64,000 bases of DNA from Chrysaora quinquecirrha (GCA_014526335.1 JACTAT010000044.1:2745732-2809731); one strand, 5' to 3'. Positions 13,881 to 24,709 are shown, counted from the stretch's first letter. The notes: generated from the sequence alone by a model not told the origin. Numbers and translations are program-made.

Positions 13881-14454
13881 GCTCATAACGTTTCTTCCTA
13901 CGAGTTAGAAACTCTTCTTGTTCTGGGAATGATATTTGGACCGTACCACAGACTAAGAATGTCATTTTCAAATCATGTGGCAAACTCTTAAACAAATCAT
14001 CATCATAGAGGTCAATTGCACGATTTCTTCTCTGAAACTTAAGAAAAGTGCCGCCAGTTGTCGTGTGTGTGTTTTTCCCTGAAAAAAATTTTGTCTATGA
14101 ATTTGACCTTATCCAAACATGGGCAGAAAATATCGTAATCACATTCTGGCAAATTGTGTGTTAGTTCACCATGGCTTCGCTCTCTCGTGGATGAGAACAG
14201 GACATGAGAATCCTTGAGAACAGAAATCTAACCTATTTTGTGCCTCTAAACAGCAAACAGCAGTTCAATACAGAGATCTGTATGTAAAGCAATGTGACAC
14301 CTGGTCTTTTTCCCCTGAAAAAATGTTTCAAAGAGATGCAAGAAAAATGCAAATATTTGTTTCAAGATATCAAAAAAAAACACTACCAAAGGGGGCGTCT
14401 AGAGGAATGGGCATTTAGAAAATATATCTAGTATAAGGAAAGCCTTCAACTCAC
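13881..14454. other. no recognisable gene
   Basis: A/T-rich sequence between two weak minus-strand coding fragments. I see no convincing exon, RNA gene or repeat. Confidence 0.4.
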
Positions 14455-14584
14455 AAAAAGCGGCCTTTTTTTGGATGTCTGCCATCAATTCCCGGAAGTT
14501 AAGTCCACTAACACTGACGAAAAACTCCTGATTTTCAAATTGAAGAATAAACTTCCGCTTTTCACTTTTCTCCTCGGCGTTATT
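14455..14584 (-). CDS. possible exon of a divergent second gene of element A
   Basis: On the minus strand an open segment of 43 codons lies between an acceptor (CTCAAACGCAG) and a strong donor (GTGAGT). It reads NNAEEKSEKRKFILQ, then FENQEFFVSVSGLNFRE, then LMADIQKKAAF. A possible first exon, MAENTNVSRS (minus strand from about 14713), lies upstream but its phase does not match the simplest splice. If real, this gene points away from the element A transposase, the head-to-head layout also seen in element B. Function unknown. Confidence 0.35.
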
Positions 14585-15299
14585 CTGCGTTTGAGAAAAA
14601 CATATTATGATCGTTATTTGCGAGAAATACTGTTTCTAAATTAACTAAATTTTTATTCTCCAAATTAAAAAAATTTTCTTACAAACTCCTGCTGACATTG
14701 GTATTTTCAGCCATTTTCATAAACTTCCAAATAAGAATCTGATCCTGTCACCCTCCAAACAACAAACTGACAACATGGCAACATAATCATGTGTTTTCTC
14801 ATTTTGGAAACTAAGATTATCAGGCTTTTGAAAATTGGAAGAACCATTAGTGGATTTTCAAATAACTATTTAAATAATTTCGTATGGGCATAATGGCAGC
14901 CATTCTTTGACAACGACCTTCGGTTGTCTAAATAATCCTTTAATTATGCGCAAGCGCAGATTAAAACGAGAAAATAGTAAAATATCGTTGTAATGTGCTG
15001 CGTGCCAACCTGGTAGTGAAAGTGACACTGATGAGTGAGAGATTTCTCTCAGCTCATATAAAATAGATGTGCTTGTGAAATTTTACATTATTTTTGTTCT
15101 TAGCCATGTGGATCTTTCCCCTTCCAAGCTGACAATGGAAGAAAATTTAATAGACATTTGATCAGCTGCCACAGCTCACCAGTTGACAGTGCTCTTCCTG
15201 ATGTTGTTGGAGTTGGAGGATTTACAGAAGGTAAAGTTGTTTTTTCATTCTCCAAAACCCAAATTAAAAAAAGCGAATTTTAGGAGCAATAGTGTGATA

Positions 15300-15665
15300 T
15301 AACAACACCAGGGGGTACTCCCATGATCAAAGGGCCCTTTAAATTCGAAAGATAGGTAGCTAGCTAGTCTAGTAATGGCAGTGATTTTGGCGGGTACAGC
15401 CATGAAATTTGCCGTGTGCTCTAGGGTGTGATCATGAAAATGGAATCATGGGCCTGGTGGGTCAAAGGGTTTAGTCAAACTTCCTTATGAAATAAATATA
15501 ACTTGCCCATGCCAGCTTTTACCTTGTCGATTCCCCTTTAAGGAGAGGGCCAAAAGTTTTCAAATGACCCTCAAAATTTGAGGCTCAAATGGTTACAAAT
15601 GGTGACCCAGAATTTCAAGTCATTTTTTCTTGTTGCCTTGAACAGAAACAAATATTGTTTTGTAG
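15300..15665. other. intron with possible fragment of an interspersed repeat
   Basis: The stretch beginning CAGGGGGTACTCCCATGATC at 15310 looks like one end of a hAT-type repeat (CAGGG terminus). I see no matching opposite end, so it is only a possible fragment. Confidence 0.25.
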
Positions 15666-18600
15666 CGCAACCAGGACAAGATGTTGAGCAAACTTCTCAA
15701 GTAACAGACAACTCTTGCCCTTCCAGTCAAACAGGTACAGTGTGTATGTTATGCTCAACCCACAAAATTATGATGTAAAATCAACTTCTGTTCTTTTATT
15801 AAGATTTTTCTCACTTAAAAAGCATGCTTTTATGTTTAATAGCTATGGAACAGAGTCTTGAATAGGAAGGAGAAACAGAAAATGCAGAATATCTCTATAC
15901 TCTATATTGAGTGCTTACAATTCTTTTTTTATTAAATTCCTATTTCTGTGAAACTCATTTTTCAAGCACAAGTCATATGTAGTGAAATTAAACTTCGTAA
16001 TTTTTGGCCTTTCCTTCTCTCTCAGCATATTATCTTTCCATCCATTCATTCTCAATGCCTGTTTTTCTCCTTTTTTAGAAATAACTCTGCAACTTTATTT
16101 ACTTTTGCGTAGGTAGAAATTATTTTCCGTTTCCTTGTACAGCCTTTAAATGTCTTGTATTTAGAATTTTATTTAGTTCAGTAGATAGTTCAGTAGATTG
16201 TTAATACGAAACGCTCATCTCTTTCTCTGGACTTTCTCTGGCTCCGTGCATTCTGCACATTAAAGAAGACTATTTCTGGAACTACGAAAGACGAAGGATG
16301 ATTTTAGCGAACATTATCAAGCAGTCACAATGTTCCTAAAATATTAAGGTTTCTTTCCTTTACTTCCTAGAATGCCAACAAGAAATTTTACACCAGTCAA
16401 TTGACAAGTCTCAAGGTAAGTTCTTGGGGCTTAAACTAAAATTTCCAATGTTCTTTAACTTCCAGAAAGTGTCTCAGGAGGTTCAATAAAATAATTATTT
16501 GTATTGCCATAAACAGTGGAAACACTTTAGGGCATACTGAAAGCTTTTTTCATCTGACACCCCTCAGAGTTTGAACGTCAGAAAACAGACCAAAACAATA
16601 AATTTGTACCCACATGCAGCTCGAAATGCACCAGCGTGAAAGATAAGCCGAATGGGCATTGGCATTGTGTTTTAAACACCAATCAGCTTGTGAGATACAG
16701 CTATCTTAGATATCAACTATCTGTCAGCCATAAATTATTTTCCTTACAAACAACTAATTTTGATTTCTTATTGTCTTATAGACACATAGCAAGCTTGTAT
16801 GGAAATGCATCGGTTCCAAAGAGTGTAATACAGAATGTTGTAACAATAACTGAGAAAGTAGTGGAAGAAATAAGCTTTCCTATAAAAAGCTGATGCCAGT
16901 TCTGCCCACTGACGTTTTAGAAAGCCAGCAGTTTTTATTATTGAAAAATAGCATTTTAGCTACTGTTGATCCCCTTGCTGGAATAGGAACTGCAAAATTA
17001 AGAGCATCTGATTTTGTAGACAAAGGTCTCATATTACCAATTACTGTCCATTTGGGGTATACAAATGAAGCTGATGTGATTAAAGAGGATACATTTCAAT
17101 ATGTTCCCATTTTGAAGACGATTGGGATGATCCTAAATGAATAGGAGTTGTATAATGTCATTATAGAACAAAATAAAAGTTGTGGAAGCGAGAAAATGCA
17201 CCATTTTAGAGATGGATCAAGATTCAAGGAAAGTGATTTTTTCAAAATTAATATGGAAATATATTGATTTACATGGCTTACAAATTGCACTTTACTATGA
17301 CGACTTAGAAGTTGCAAACCCACTTGGTTCGAGATCAGGAGTTCACAAACTTGCCTTAATCTATTTTACGCTGATGAATATCCCATGTCATTACAACTTC
17401 CATCTGGAGAATATCCATCTTTATCCATCGTAGAAGTTATCATAAGAGATATTAAAGAGCTAGAAGATGGAGTTGATTTCCATTTATCTCATAGAACTGC
17501 AAAGCTTAGAGGGAGCCTTATTCACTTTCTTGGAGACAATTTTGCAGCCAATGGGATTCTTGGATTTCAAGAAAGTTTTACTGCAAACAGCTATTGTAGA
17601 TTTTGCAGCATGAAAAGGATTGAAGCAAATTTCGCCACAAGACAAAATAGTCAATTGTTACGCACAGAAGAAAATTTCAATGAAGATCTTGCTAAAAATG
17701 ATCCAAAAAGCACTGGAGTTAAATTTAATTCAGGCTTCAATTCCCTGTCATATATCCATGTGACTCAAACATTTGCTCCTGGCATCATGCATGATTTACT
17801 GGAAGGTGTTTGCAAATTTGTGACAATACTTCTTCTCAAATACCTTGTTAAAGAAAACAAGACAATGCTGACAAATTTCAATAATGTAATGAATGGATTT
17901 GAGTATGGGTGAGATGTTTGTTTTGATTCTCTACATAATGACCTAACTTCACAGTTTGTATGGCTGGGTTATTTTGAACAATTGTTGACTATTTAGTTTT
18001 GAAGGTTTACAAAATTTTCTGACATTCTATCTTTACAGAGATTCAGAAAAGCAGAATAAGCCAGTCACCATTGAGCCACACCACATAGAGTCAGATAACC
18101 TTCGGCAGAGTGGAACACAGATGTGGTGCTTAACCATGATGATGCCAATGTTTGTTGGTCATTTGGTGGAGGAAGAATGTTAAATGTGGCAACTGTTAAT
18201 TGTTTTAAGGGAGATCATGGATCTGTGTTTCTGCCCTGAATTGACTGTTGAACAGTCTTATTATTTAGAACAACTTATATCTGAGCATCATGAGCTGTAT
18301 ATTAAGGTAATATTACGTTTTATTCCCTTTTCAGAGTAGTGATTTATGGCATTTTTACTGTAACATGTATATTTAATGAGTGGAGTTTTGTTCTGAAGTA
18401 TTTATTACTTGTGCAATGGCTGTGACCTGTATGGCATTCTCCTGCCCCACTTATCAAGATCTTCTCTGTGTCAGTCATTAAAATGGCATAGTCAAGCACC
18501 CTCAGTGTGATACTACAAAATGTGAAATTTCAAAATTATCTGGGAGTAGGCATGCCACATACCCTGCAAGTGACTTTATTTCATTGGTGGTAACTTCTAC

Positions 18601-19641
18601 CTTTTATACCCCCTACTCAAAAAGGTTTACGCATTGCACCAAAATTGAACCAAATTTATTTATATTTGTAGCTTTCACCACATGGCTGTCTAAAACCAAA
18701 GATGCATTTTATGACCCATTACGGTGAAGCATTAAGAAGGAATGGGCCACTTGTCAACTTATGGATAAGGTTGCAAAACGAGTTGCCACTGTTGGAGGTA
18801 AGCCTACAAGTATAGTATAAAATGTTTAGTTATGATTGACAATGTACAGCAAAAAACGATGCCAGTGGTGCTGTCAATGATAGAAAGATTTTGCCATCTC
18901 TATAAAAAAAATGAAATGACATCATCTTTTTAGGGTAATTCTATTTTGGGAAGGCCTCTGTTGTCCTTTGACAAGATGACCAAAAAATATTTCCTCTTGT
19001 GGCTTTTCAGCCCTCCTTGTAGCCCTTAGGTATTGAATTCAACAAAATGTTGCTTTTCCTTCAGGAAATTTTAAGAACATCACAAAGACTGTGGCAACCA
19101 GATTGCAATTGAAGTCATTTTCTGACTGGAGTTCAGGTAATTAATTTGATCACAAACTATATTTCTTTCCAATTTTAAAAGCTAAGAGGATCAACAGCCA
19201 CCTCAAGCTTAAGTCTTAAAGTCAATACTGTCATATTGCATTTCTTTAATCATTTACCCTTGTTTAGTGTTTTGTTTTCTAATAAACACTAACATCTCCA
19301 AGATTGCACTATGGACATTTAATGGCTGCAGGCAGAGCAGCAGCATTTATTTTCAAGAAATCAATTTCTGATAAATGTTCTAAATTGGTTTATATTTGTC
19401 AATGACTTTATTCCATTTGGAAGAGAATTCTAAATTTTCGGACCTAAAAAACTGAGGGATTTTATACAATAACTAGTAGTTTTGACTTTTGGGATATAGA
19501 ATATTATTCATTCCGAGGTTGTGGCTTGTTTGTTTTGGAAAGATGCACTCTTTCATGAATGCAGGGTTCAGATTGTGTTAAGCCTTAAAGACTTGGAGTG
19601 CTAAAAGTCTGACTGAATTGATGGGCACTGTTGTGGATCTA

Positions 19642-19835
19642 CAATCCTGGTCAAAATAGTTGGCAGTAAACTACTAATTGTACACGTATTTGGTAGCCCC
19701 CCTTTCCCCCAGTTTCAATGTTGCGTTTTGAAGCCAGTTGGCCTTCCACAACATTGAATTTGGGGGGTAGGGGGGCGGAGATGGTTGAGAATTGTTCTTT
19801 CTTAATCTACTGCCACTATATTTTGACCAGGATTG
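19642..19835 (+). mobile_element. 194-bp Tc1/mariner-type MITE, left copy
   Basis: Terminal inverted repeats of about 25 bp (CAATCCTGGTCAAAATA...GGCAGTA). There is a second, internal inversion (CCCCCCTTTCCCCCAGTTTC against TTTGGGGGGTAGGGGGGCGG). It is preceded by TA but followed by TCTG. It differs from the right copy at only one base that I can see (TTTGGTAGC versus TTTGGCAGC). Confidence 0.85.
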
Positions 19836-19960
19836 TCTGAATTTTTCAAAAACAAATTGAAAAGAAATGACTATAAAAATGGGAAATTTTATATGAAAAA
19901 GCGTTGTTTCTACTGTATATATGTTAGTGAATCATAACACTGGGCATTTCACTCATATCC

Positions 19961-20039
19961 ATCGCTCTCCTGTTGGCGCAATAGCATAATCATTGACTTG
20001 TCAACCAAAGGCCTCGGGTTCGAGTCCCAGTGAGTGATG
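19961..20039 (+). ncRNA. tRNA-like sequence (pol III A and B boxes), probable SINE head
   Basis: A box TGGCGCAATAGC starts at 19974, and a perfect B box GGTTCGAGTCC at 20017-20027. The outer arms ATCGCTCTC and GTGAGTGAT pair at 7 of 9 positions, like an acceptor stem. The anticodon arm does not fold into a clean 5-bp stem with a 7-nt loop, so I do not call a functional tRNA. It ends about 190 bp before the Rep start codon and could act as an internal pol III promoter or mark a SINE. Confidence 0.45.
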
Positions 20040-20225
20040 CAAAAAATATTTGTTTTTATTTCTTATTTTTCGTTTTTAAAACATGAAGTATTCAAAATCA
20101 CAGGGAACTTGCAGGGTAGGTATGTTTTCTATAGTACAATATTTCAGAACATTGTTGTCAGTGTATTCACAAATCGAACTAGGAGATTTAAGAAACGACA
20201 GGCAGTGATAAAACTCAAGTAAAAC

Positions 20226-21581
20226 ATGAGTGTTCCAGACGATTTCAGGGCCCCTTGTAAAGAAAATGCCTCTTGCAGAACGTATCTGCTAACCTATGCG
20301 CAGGCAGATCTGAAGAGAGTGCCAGACACCACATCTTTTGCCACCATGATTTTGGATGCCTTTCGAGAGGGAACCAGCACTTCAGAAATTGTGCAATGGG
20401 CATGCTGCATGGAGGACCATGAAGACGGGGGTAAACACTTCCACATGATGATCAAGTTGAATAAAACCCGGCGGTGGAAGCCAATATTTAATAGTATTTG
20501 GCGCAATCACAAAATAGCCGTCAACTTCTCGTCAAACACCTGCGGGTACTTGGCAGGCTACCGGTATGTTTGCAAGGACAAAGATATGGCTAATGTCCTA
20601 CTTAGTCCCGGCCATACAGATCTTTCAGAGGCCCGTTCACCAAAGGGTAAAAGAGGGTCTCAAACATTCTCCGACAATGCAAAGAGGAGGAGGTCCCAAA
20701 AACCAGGAGCTACATCACAGGAAAAGACCAAACGCTTGTCCAATAGTGACGTGGCTGCATTTCTGGTGAAAAACAACATCAAAAAGGAAAGCGATCTCAT
20801 GGCGGCCGCCAAAAAGAGAAGTGACGAGGGTCTTCCTGACTTGTACCACTTTGTTTTGAATAAGAACCCCAAGGCCTTGTCTGATTTAATATCCACCACG
20901 TGGAAACTGCACTTTGCACCGATTGTGGTTGAACGCGAGAAGATGGACAGGGTAGCACTGGTACTCAGCTATTTGGACAAGCCCTGCGTTGAAAGTTGCA
21001 ATGGAGTTTGGTATGAGTGTGCACGGGAGGTTCTGTCAAACAATGACATCAACATTTATGTCTTTGCGGATGCTGTGAGACGCTGCCTCTGCAAAGGCCG
21101 TAAAAAGTTGAACAACATCATGCTGACAGGTCCTACCAACTGCGGAAAGTCGTTCCTCCTTAACCCACTGGAGTTGATATTCCAATGCTTTGTGAACCCC
21201 GCTGCGGGGAAGTATGCATGGGTGGGCCTCGATGAGGCAGAGATTGCATATCTCAATGACCTCCGTTGGTCCGAAGAGCTCATAAAGTGGAATGACTTTC
21301 TCTTGCTCTTGGAAGGACAAACTGTACACCTCCCTCGCCCAAAAAACCAATTTGCTACTGATCTTGTCATAGACAGAGAAAACACCATCCCTTTCTTTGC
21401 TACGAGCAAATCAGCGATACAATTTGTGGGAAGGTACAACACGCACGACCAAATGGAAACGGAAATGATGAACTCCCGATGGAAGCTTTTCGAGTTCACA
21501 AAACAAATTTCAAACGTCAAGGACATAGAGCCGTGCCCTCATTGTTTCAGCCGTATGGTGGCTCAGGGCATAGATGATTAA
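20226..21581 (+). CDS. HUH endonuclease-SF3 helicase Rep protein
   Basis: A single-exon ORF of 451 aa, intact and with no internal stop. The N-terminal half carries the three rolling-circle replication motifs: YLLTYAQAD (residues ~18-26), the HUH motif in GGKHFHMMIKL (~68-78), and a single-tyrosine motif YVCKDKD (~113-119). A basic linker follows (NAKRRRSQK, possible nuclear signal). The C-terminal half has a Walker A motif GPTNCGKS (~303-310), a Walker B-like region KYAWVGLDEAEIAYL (~332-346) and an ATSKSAIQF segment, as in superfamily 3 helicases. A C-terminal CPHC pair may bind metal. Such proteins nick one strand at an origin and unwind it during rolling-circle or rolling-hairpin replication. 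I recall a large family of close relatives in coral genomes. It may descend from a CRESS- or parvovirus-like virus or a replitron-type transposon; I cannot decide which. Confidence 0.85.
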   Translation: MSVPDDFRAPCKENASCRTYLLTYAQADLKRVPDTTSFATMILDAFREGTSTSEIVQWACCMEDHEDGGKHFHMMIKLNKTRRWKPIFNSIWRNHKIAVNFSSNTCGYLAGYRYVCKDKDMANVLLSPGHTDLSEARSPKGKRGSQTFSDNAKRRRSQKPGATSQEKTKRLSNSDVAAFLVKNNIKKESDLMAAAKKRSDEGLPDLYHFVLNKNPKALSDLISTTWKLHFAPIVVEREKMDRVALVLSYLDKPCVESCNGVWYECAREVLSNNDINIYVFADAVRRCLCKGRKKLNNIMLTGPTNCGKSFLLNPLELIFQCFVNPAAGKYAWVGLDEAEIAYLNDLRWSEELIKWNDFLLLLEGQTVHLPRPKNQFATDLVIDRENTIPFFATSKSAIQFVGRYNTHDQMETEMMNSRWKLFEFTKQISNVKDIEPCPHCFSRMVAQGIDD

Positions 21582-21660
21582 AAACTGAAAGACCAAATAT
21601 CATCCTTTTTGTATGATAATTGTTGGACATTGTGTTCTTCACTGTAAACTACCAATGGAA

Positions 21661-21885
21661 AAGCGTCACAAAGTGTCACGCAAGCGTCACAACAGTGTCA
21701 CCATCATTTTTGTAATGTTTCCATATGATTGCGAAGCGTCACAAGCGTCACCAAATATTTATAAGTAATATATACTATACTTATATATAATTTGGTGACG
21801 CTTGTGACGCATCAAATGCAATACACACATACACTGGTTTTGTGGTGACGCTTGTGTGACGCTTGTGTGACGCTTGGGTGACGCA
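21661..21885. promoter_or_regulatory. candidate replication origin: hairpin flanked by inverted iteron arrays
   Basis: About 80 bp after the Rep stop there are repeats of AAGCGTCAC or variants on the left (near 21661, 21671, 21682, 21693, 21735, 21744) and the reverse form GTGACGCTT on the right (near 21795, 21804, 21844, 21855, 21866, 21876). At the centre a perfect 21-bp inverted repeat (left arm 21736-21756, right arm 21790-21810) encloses a second 8-bp stem, TATAAGTA/TACTTATA, and a 10-nt AT-only-plus-C loop. Iterons beside a hairpin next to a rep gene are the usual form of a Rep-dependent origin. TATTAC, the core of the CRESS-virus nick site, occurs on the minus strand at 21770-21765 at the stem/loop edge, but the full nonanucleotide is not matched. 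Origin function is inference. Confidence 0.7.
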
Positions 21886-22095
21886 TCGATTATTTATTTT
21901 AATTGGTTAAAAGTTTCCTTCGTTTTTTTCCGGGGTACAGACACCCAGATCGCAATTGTGTGAGCTTTGTTTCATGCATTCGCATGTTGTTGTTACCAAA
22001 AAATGTTTACCATTGATATACGAACATTGTTTTCTCTGTCTCTTAAGCAAAACATAACACAAGAAATGAAGTATGAAAACTAATTTCAGTACCTC

Positions 22096-23613
22096 TCAAT
22101 ATCTGGTCCTATTTCCTTTCAGCTTTCTCACCTCTTTCAGTCTATTCGGCATTGATGAGATCAAATTGTTTATCGTCTCAACTGGCATACTCGTTATAAT
22201 CTCTTCAACTCGCTTCACAAAGTCCTCATAGCTCTCTCTATGGATGTTGCTGTCCCGTGCACTGGTCTTCATTTTTTCCCGTACCAGGTGAAACAAGTTC
22301 TCGATCGGGTTGAGGTCTGGTGATCTCGGTGGGATTTTGAAGCACTCATACCCCATTTTCAGCCAGATTTTGCTGGCAGCCTTTGCATTCTGTCGGGGAC
22401 AACCGTCTTGCAGGAATATTCTTTTCCCTGGCGGGGAGCCACACTTCTCGAACACTTTCGGAAACTCTTCTTCGACAATGTTCTGCCCGAACTTCTCTCC
22501 AGTAATTTGCCATTGATGGTGTTTACATAGCACTACCCCCTTTCCATAGGCTATCGCGACAAAAAAGTTTGCCATCTTACCACCGCTGCCTTCCTTCTTG
22601 CCCTTGGTGGTCATGAGAAGTCCTTCGCTGGGTCTGCGCCAGGTCATACTTGAAGCTGCTCTTGCCTCACCTGAATTTGGAAATTGAAATGAATGAAAGA
22701 GTGAAAGACCTTACAACAACTTAACGTAAATGGGGGTTGGTTACCTCTGCGCTGAAAGGCTACTTTAATCATATTGTTGTCAAGCAGACAGCCAAGGAAA
22801 TCCCAATGTCTAAATGTCCCTGTCAGTAAATTTGTGTCTAATTGAGTAGCAGGGCATTTCAAAATTTGGATACCCCTTATGTGAGACTGAAAACCAGCTG
22901 GGTGTTGTTGTGTCTGGGGTCAGGCTCAAGGGCTACAGTAGCCATGTTCTACGGTATAGCATGCCTCTTTGTCTTTTGTATGACACTTTTGTATGAAAAT
23001 GAAAACAAATATCGAATAGGCCTAAGGCTTATTGAAAAAATCAAACCAAAAGACGAATTTCCATTCACTACTTACACGAGGGGTTGCTTTTGTAAGCAAA
23101 GCCAACACCGTCCAAATAAAAGGATACATCTGTCTTCCAATACTCCTCTGGGACCTTCAAATAATTTCTGGCAAACGACAACCTTTGACGTTTATCCCTC
23201 TCGTTCAATAGGCCCTTCTTGCGGGACTGACAATACTTGTAACCATGTTTACCCAAGCAACGTCTGATGTCTCTGTTTGATATCTCCTTGCGAAGTCCTG
23301 CTCTGTCTTGGATCTTCTTGGAGGAGAATTCATTGGATTCCTCCCTCAAAATCTTTAGGGTTCTTATGATAATGCGCTCTTCCTTCAATGACAATTTCCT
23401 AGGACGACCTTTGTTGAAGCGTCTCTTGTCAGTGGCCTGCTCATCGTCATCGAGGGGCTTCTTGGCATGGCGGTATATACTCCGCTCTGAATGTTTGTTG
23501 CCAAACCTCTTCACCAATTGGTAGCAGCTGACACCATGCTGTTGGTGGAGGATTCTGAGGAGCAGAGATGTTCTCTCCCCGATCAACTCTGTTCTTCTTC
23601 TTGTTCTGGCCAT
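22096..23613 (-). CDS. Tc1/mariner-like (IS630 superfamily) transposase, two exons
   Basis: Exon 1 is 23613-23076 and exon 2 is 22670-22096, with a 405-bp intron (donor GTAAGT, acceptor AAATTCAG) that joins in frame as NPS-CEARAASS; the protein is 370 aa. The N-terminus is helix-turn-helix-like (YQLVKRFGNKHSERSIYRH), then a GRPRK AT-hook-like motif and a second DNA-binding region. The catalytic core has SFYLDGVGF (first Asp), IFLQDGCPRQN (second Asp) and PPRSPDLNPIENLF, the Tc1-type third region. The family excises and reinserts elements at TA dinucleotides, which fits the TA flanking the surrounding composite. It is convergent with the Rep gene and ends just past the iterons. No stops or frameshifts seen, so it could be active. 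Confidence 0.85.
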
Positions 23614-23975
23614 TCTTCGCTACTGTTATTATATCTTACTTCACTCTGCAATGGAAGCAAAGCAACAGCGGTTGTTATTTGACACTGAATGTTGGGTGTG
23701 AAAATGTCTTTGAAAATCATCTCGCAGTATGGCTGTTATCATTTCATAACAACAGCCATCTGTCGAGTCAAATTACAATAGATTCTTTTGTTCTATTGTT
23801 ACTTTTGACAAAAGAAAACAATCAGTTGTGTAAGAATATTTTCCTAGTAGGGATTGGGGTAAATGTTTTATAAAAACAAAAGGTTCAAGTCACTTAAAAT
23901 TCAAAGCAAAAGAACATGTCGTTTAACTACCGTACATTTCTATGGGAAAATTTCTAAGTCCAAAATTATCAAAGA

Positions 23976-24169
23976 CAATCCTGGTCAAAATAGTTGGCAG
24001 TAAACTACTAATTGTACACGTATTTGGCAGCCCCCCTTTCCCCCAGTTTCAATGTTGCGTTTTGAAGCCAGTTGGCCTTCCACAACATTGAATTTGGGGG
24101 GTAGGGGGGCGGAGATGGTTGAGAATTGTTCTTTCTTAATCTACTGCCACTATATTTTGACCAGGATTG
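23976..24169 (+). mobile_element. 194-bp Tc1/mariner-type MITE, right copy
   Basis: Direct copy of 19642-19835, same length, one base different. It is followed by TA (24170-24171) but preceded by AAAGA, so the TA pair frames the whole composite and not the single MITE. Confidence 0.85.
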
Positions 24170-24709
24170 TAGCTTTTTCAAAATGACTAAAAGTGTATCT
24201 TGCAGTCTAAGAATTCTTGGAGTTGTTCTTTCTAGGTCTTTTCTGCAAATAATTTAGTATTATATTTCCTATCAGGGCATAACAGTGGAAAGCCAGAGTT
24301 CAAGCAGAATGTCAAATTGATTGAAGGCTGTGAGTTTGAACACTCTCTGAATAAAATCATCCAGCCTTTGGTGAATTCAGGGCTTCAAATCTGGAAAGCA
24401 GATGCCTATTCCTATCATGGAGCTATGTTCAAACCTGGATGTATCCTGATTTCTAAAAATACAATGTCACGCCTCAAATTCATCCTGTGTGATTCAACAG
24501 AGAAGCCACTGTTTGTTGGGAAAAAGCTAAAGGTGACATACAGCTGGCACTATTTTGGATATAAAATTGATGAAGAAATTGGCTGGAATTTTATGAAGAT
24601 TAGTGACTTAATTTATGACAAAAAAGCTTTGTACCCTGTGAGAAATGGCTTGGGGCAAGAGTTTGTAATTCCAAAATATTTTATTTCTTATTCTGAGTTT
24701 ACCCAATAA

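Larger units (their letters stand above)
19642..24169. mobile_element. 4.5-kb composite: Rep replicon plus Tc1-like transposon
   Basis: The unit is bounded by two direct 194-bp repeats. The outermost ends are CAATCCTGGTCAAAATA and its inverted counterpart TATTTTGACCAGGATTG. TA lies immediately outside both outer ends (19640-19641 and 24170-24171) but not at the inner ends, as expected if the whole unit moved as one Tc1/mariner-type element with TA target duplication. Between the repeats lie a tRNA-like sequence, an intact Rep gene (plus), a hairpin with iterons, and a convergent Tc1-like transposase (minus). It interrupts the last intron of the element A pseudogene. Composite mobility is inferred from the termini. 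Confidence 0.7.
15104..24709 (+). pseudogene. element A CACTA-like transposase pseudogene
   Basis: Exons: 15104-15230, 15666-15734, 16371-16415, 16568 to about 16699, 16782-17908, 18039-18306, 18672-18797, 19065-19136 and 24276-24709. The first has a C2H2-like finger (CGSFPFQADNGRKFNRHLISC). Later exons carry ALYYDDLEVANPLGSRSGVH, LGDNFAANGILGFQESF and MHDLLEGVCKF, the same core as element B. It is dead: a frameshift near 16890, an in-frame TAG at 17142, a frameshift near 17265, a deletion plus frameshift near 17420 (after HLENIHL), an in-frame TAA near 18180, and exon 18672-18797 is 22 nt shorter than its B counterpart (126 versus 148). The donor after about 16699 reads AG|AT instead of GT. 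The 4.5-kb Rep composite sits in its last intron. The last exon alone is still open (GHNSGKPEF... to 24709). Confidence 0.8.

Noticed and set aside
19961..20039. Functional tRNA gene
   Set aside because: A and B boxes are good, but the anticodon arm does not pair properly, so I keep it as tRNA-like.
23774..23800. ACAATAGA...TCTATTGT inverted repeat as the Tc1 element terminus
   Set aside because: Too short and not matched on the other side of the transposase gene; the 194-bp repeats with outer TA are better ends.
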